Of a stretch of 7,448 nt of DNA, positions 6,100-7,448 are shown piece after piece; within the stretch, counting starts at the first letter, position 1; each line of letters starts with the position of its first letter. The DNA is taken from assembly GCA_016840245.1 (NCBI GenBank), contig JAEOST010000672.1, positions 1 to 7,448 on the forward strand. The letters are read 5' to 3'. The notes beneath the pieces were generated by a model. That model saw only the letters and a list, made by a program, of their open reading frames with translations. It searched no databases and was not told the origin of the DNA. The stretch comes from Candidatus Thorarchaeota archaeon (GTDB lineage Archaea; Asgardarchaeota; Thorarchaeia; Thorarchaeales; Thorarchaeaceae). A program made the position numbers and the translations under genes.

Positions 6100-6762
6100 T
6101 TAACCATAAGTTATTCGACGTTTTGCGTCCTCAATCCATCGTTTTACCATATCAAGATCAAATTTGTATCCTTCAGGAATTTGTACATGACCTAATTCTA
6201 CTGATTCAAGAATATCATCAAGAAGGTCCTTGGCATTTGCTTCTGCAAGCTCCTCCAAATCCATGATACCTCCTGCATACACGATTGCCTCAGCATCCTC
6301 TTCAGATACTGTTTCCAACCAGCAGAACTTGCTCATAGCATGCCATCTGGAAGCCACAGCAATGTTGACATGGCAAATGTCAGCTATTTGGTCAGGTTTG
6401 GACGCGACAAGATCAGCTACGGTTTCGATTCCAGATGCTCTCAACATTGCTCCATACTTAGTGCCAATCCCTTCAATAGTCTCGATTGGTAATTCCTTAA
6501 GCTCAGCTCGGGGTTCCTCTACTTCTGGAACATATTCTTCAATTGAGTCATCTTCTCTGCTAGCGGTCTTGGCAGTACTGGCAATGGTAGCAGTCTTCGT
6601 CCCACTACTGCATACTAATCCAATTAGAATGACCAATGAAATCAGAGTGAACAGACTGCCTTCCAATGGTCCTACTGAGAAGACGACCAGAGAAATGGCA
6701 GCAACAGAAAATAATCCACGAGTCAAAATCAGGGATCTACTTGGTAGCTTCATTTGTTTCAT
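6100..6762 (-). CDS. Membrane-anchored helix-hairpin-helix (DUF4332-type) protein
   Basis: The 220-aa protein starts with two membrane helices (about 11-31 and 33-51). A Thr/Ala then acidic linker (52-92) follows. Then comes a tandem helix-hairpin-helix region of the DUF4332 kind: LPIETIEGIGTKYGAMLRAS (91-110) with the GIG hairpin at 98-100, GIETVADLVASKPDQIADI (111-129), and a second degenerate unit (about 139-175) with AGGIMDLEELAEANAKDLL. In the second unit the Gly-x-Gly hairpin is replaced by V-S-E (142-144). HhH motifs often bind DNA backbone; DUF4332 itself is uncharacterised, so DNA binding here is inferred from the family fold. The hairpin topology places the HhH part in the cytoplasm. 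The start may be ATG 6762 or the in-frame ATG at 6753 (residue 4); GAGGGAG at 6764-6770 fits either poorly. It lies 85 nt after the surface-protein gene. Confidence 0.88.
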   Translation of the reverse strand: MKQMKLPSRSLILTRGLFSVAAISLVVFSVGPLEGSLFTLISLVILIGLVCSSGTKTATIASTAKTASREDDSIEEYVPEVEEPRAELKELPIETIEGIGTKYGAMLRASGIETVADLVASKPDQIADICHVNIAVASRWHAMSKFCWLETVSEEDAEAIVYAGGIMDLEELAEANAKDLLDDILESVELGHVQIPEGYKFDLDMVKRWIEDAKRRITYG

Positions 6763-6787
6763 CTCTCCCTCAAGGTGAGAACATACT

Positions 6788-6797
6788 TATCATATAC
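6788..6797 (-). promoter_or_regulatory. TATA-like box for the HhH gene
   Basis: The minus strand reads GTATATGATA, centred about 31 nt before the ATG at 6762. It predicts transcription starting only a few bases before the coding region. It follows a T-run after the preceding gene, so the HhH gene probably has its own promoter. Confidence 0.4.
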
Positions 6798-6822
6798 ACT
6801 CTATTGTAATGAATTTTGTTAG

Positions 6823-6828
6823 AAAAAA
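6823..6828 (-). terminator. T6 run after the surface-protein gene
   Basis: On the minus strand, six consecutive T follow GGGCG about 20 nt after the TAA at 6848-6850, and another T-rich stretch follows. Archaeal transcription commonly ends at T-runs without a hairpin. The position directly upstream of a TATA-like box supports a transcription-unit border. Confidence 0.4.
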
Positions 6829-6847
6829 CGCCCAACTTGACTTTTTG

Positions 6848-7448
6848 TTAACCGCGAATCCTCCGTTTTATGAAAACAATCACTACAACTACACATAATG
6901 CACAACCCGTTACTGCAATAATTACACCTGAGTAGTCGGAGGGTGGAGGTTCCGTCTCGGTCACAGTAGTACTTGGAGGTTCTGTTTCGGTCACAGTAGT
7001 ACTTTCTGTAGTAGTTTCAACAATGAGGTTGAACTCTCCACCTGATATCGTGTTTAATCCGCGATCGATGGCTTCAATCCAAAATTCCGTATCACTGATG
7101 CACTCCCATTCTGGAACAGAAGTGGTCCAGTTTCCATCCACCTTCTGGCAAGCAAGACTGAATTCCGTTGCATCATCAACCAAAGCATGCAATGTGACTG
7201 ACTCAACACCTGAAAGATTGTCTGTTATATGGACCCAATACTGAAAACCAGAGAAGTCTGGTTCGACGGGATTTGTACCCCATTGAACTATCTCAGGTGC
7301 GATGTCATCAACCAGCGTCCAGTTCGCTCGTTGCATCCACTCCCTTGCCTCGCAGAATGCATCATAACATCCAGACCAGTTCATCTGTTTATACAGGTCT
7401 CTGGCAGATGCAATTGTTAAACGTGCAGTTCTTCTAGCTGAAAAGGTC
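6848..7448 (-). CDS. C-terminal part of a membrane-anchored surface protein (5' end outside window)
   Basis: The frame is open from the right edge, giving 199 visible residues. An internal ATG at 7384 is not the start: coding sequence continues upstream (ARLTIASARDLYKQ) with no stop. The first 45 residues form a helix-rich segment with two Cys. Next is an Ig-like region (about 45-144) containing ITDNLSGVESVTLHALVDD, a pattern common in archaeal extracellular beta-sandwich domains. A Thr/Glu/Pro stalk (about 143-171) with two copies of STTVTETEPP follows. A membrane helix (172-193) ends in KRRIRG, the expected cytoplasmic stop-transfer. Four N-x-S/T sequons (23, 42, 77, 106) fit an N-glycosylated outside domain. 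The ligand or role is unknown because the main N-terminal part is missing. A T-run after the stop suggests termination before the HhH gene. Confidence 0.85.
   Translation of the reverse strand, partial: TFSARRTARLTIASARDLYKQMNWSGCYDAFCEAREWMQRANWTLVDDIAPEIVQWGTNPVEPDFSGFQYWVHITDNLSGVESVTLHALVDDATEFSLACQKVDGNWTTSVPEWECISDTEFWIEAIDRGLNTISGGEFNLIVETTTESTTVTETEPPSTTVTETEPPPSDYSGVIIAVTGCALCVVVVIVFIKRRIRG
6944..7003 (-). repeat. Two tandem 30-bp units encoding the TETEPP stalk
   Basis: Units 6944-6973 and 6974-7003 differ at only two bases, both silent (GAG/GAA and ACG/ACA). Each encodes STTVTETEPP. A partial, more diverged third copy (VETTTES) follows on the N-terminal side. The stalk probably varies in length by repeat slippage or unequal exchange. 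Confidence 0.85.

Noticed and set aside
6230..6778. Long open frame of 182 codons on the plus strand
   Set aside because: It lies antisense to the HhH gene, which has recognisable domain motifs. Its translation is Ser/Ala/Ile-rich low-information sequence typical of a shadow frame.
7382..7384. ATG at 7384 as start of the surface protein
   Set aside because: The frame is open to the window edge, no signal peptide follows this ATG, and the helix it sits in continues upstream.

Overview
The window looks archaeal and is moderately AT-rich. The evidence is a surface-type protein ending in a Thr/Glu/Pro-rich stalk, a single membrane helix and a basic tail; a DUF362 protein; a DUF4332-type helix-hairpin-helix protein; TATA-like boxes about 25-55 nt upstream of starts; and good Shine-Dalgarno sites before some genes. 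The style resembles Asgard archaea such as Thorarchaeota. That placement is an impression from protein style, not a phylogenetic result. There are no rRNA, tRNA, CRISPR or transposase genes, and no gene-free stretch exceeds about 105 bases.

Layout. (1) 44-1381 (+): four membrane helices followed by a soluble domain that may be CYTH-like (triphosphate-tunnel fold). (2) 1438-2931 (-): a DUF362 protein with an unusual N-terminal three-helix membrane module and a C-terminal extension. (3) 2932-3035: a divergent promoter region with two adjacent palindromes. (4) 3036-3809 (+): an eight-helix membrane protein made of two repeated four-helix halves, with a faint resemblance to lycopene-cyclase/CruF-type carotenoid enzymes. 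(5) 3908-4282 (+): a small soluble protein that may have a thioredoxin-like fold without a CxxC site. (6) A minus-strand series, in transcription order: the 3' part of a surface protein (cut by the right edge), a membrane-tethered HhH/DUF4332 protein (6762-6100), a 491-aa multi-pass membrane protein (6020-4545), and an 85-aa protein (4540-4283). The 85-aa protein is a diverged copy of the C-terminal module of the 491-aa protein. Its stop codon directly abuts the stop of the convergent gene 3908-4282.

How the genes work together is not clear. Six of the seven proteins with visible full or partial domains carry membrane segments, and the two recognised soluble families (DUF362, DUF4332) are both tethered to the membrane here. 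The most distinctive features are the 491-aa/85-aa pair sharing a module, the internally duplicated eight-helix protein, and the membrane-CYTH-like fusion. Biochemical functions are unknown for nearly all of these genes, and family calls are from motif reading only.
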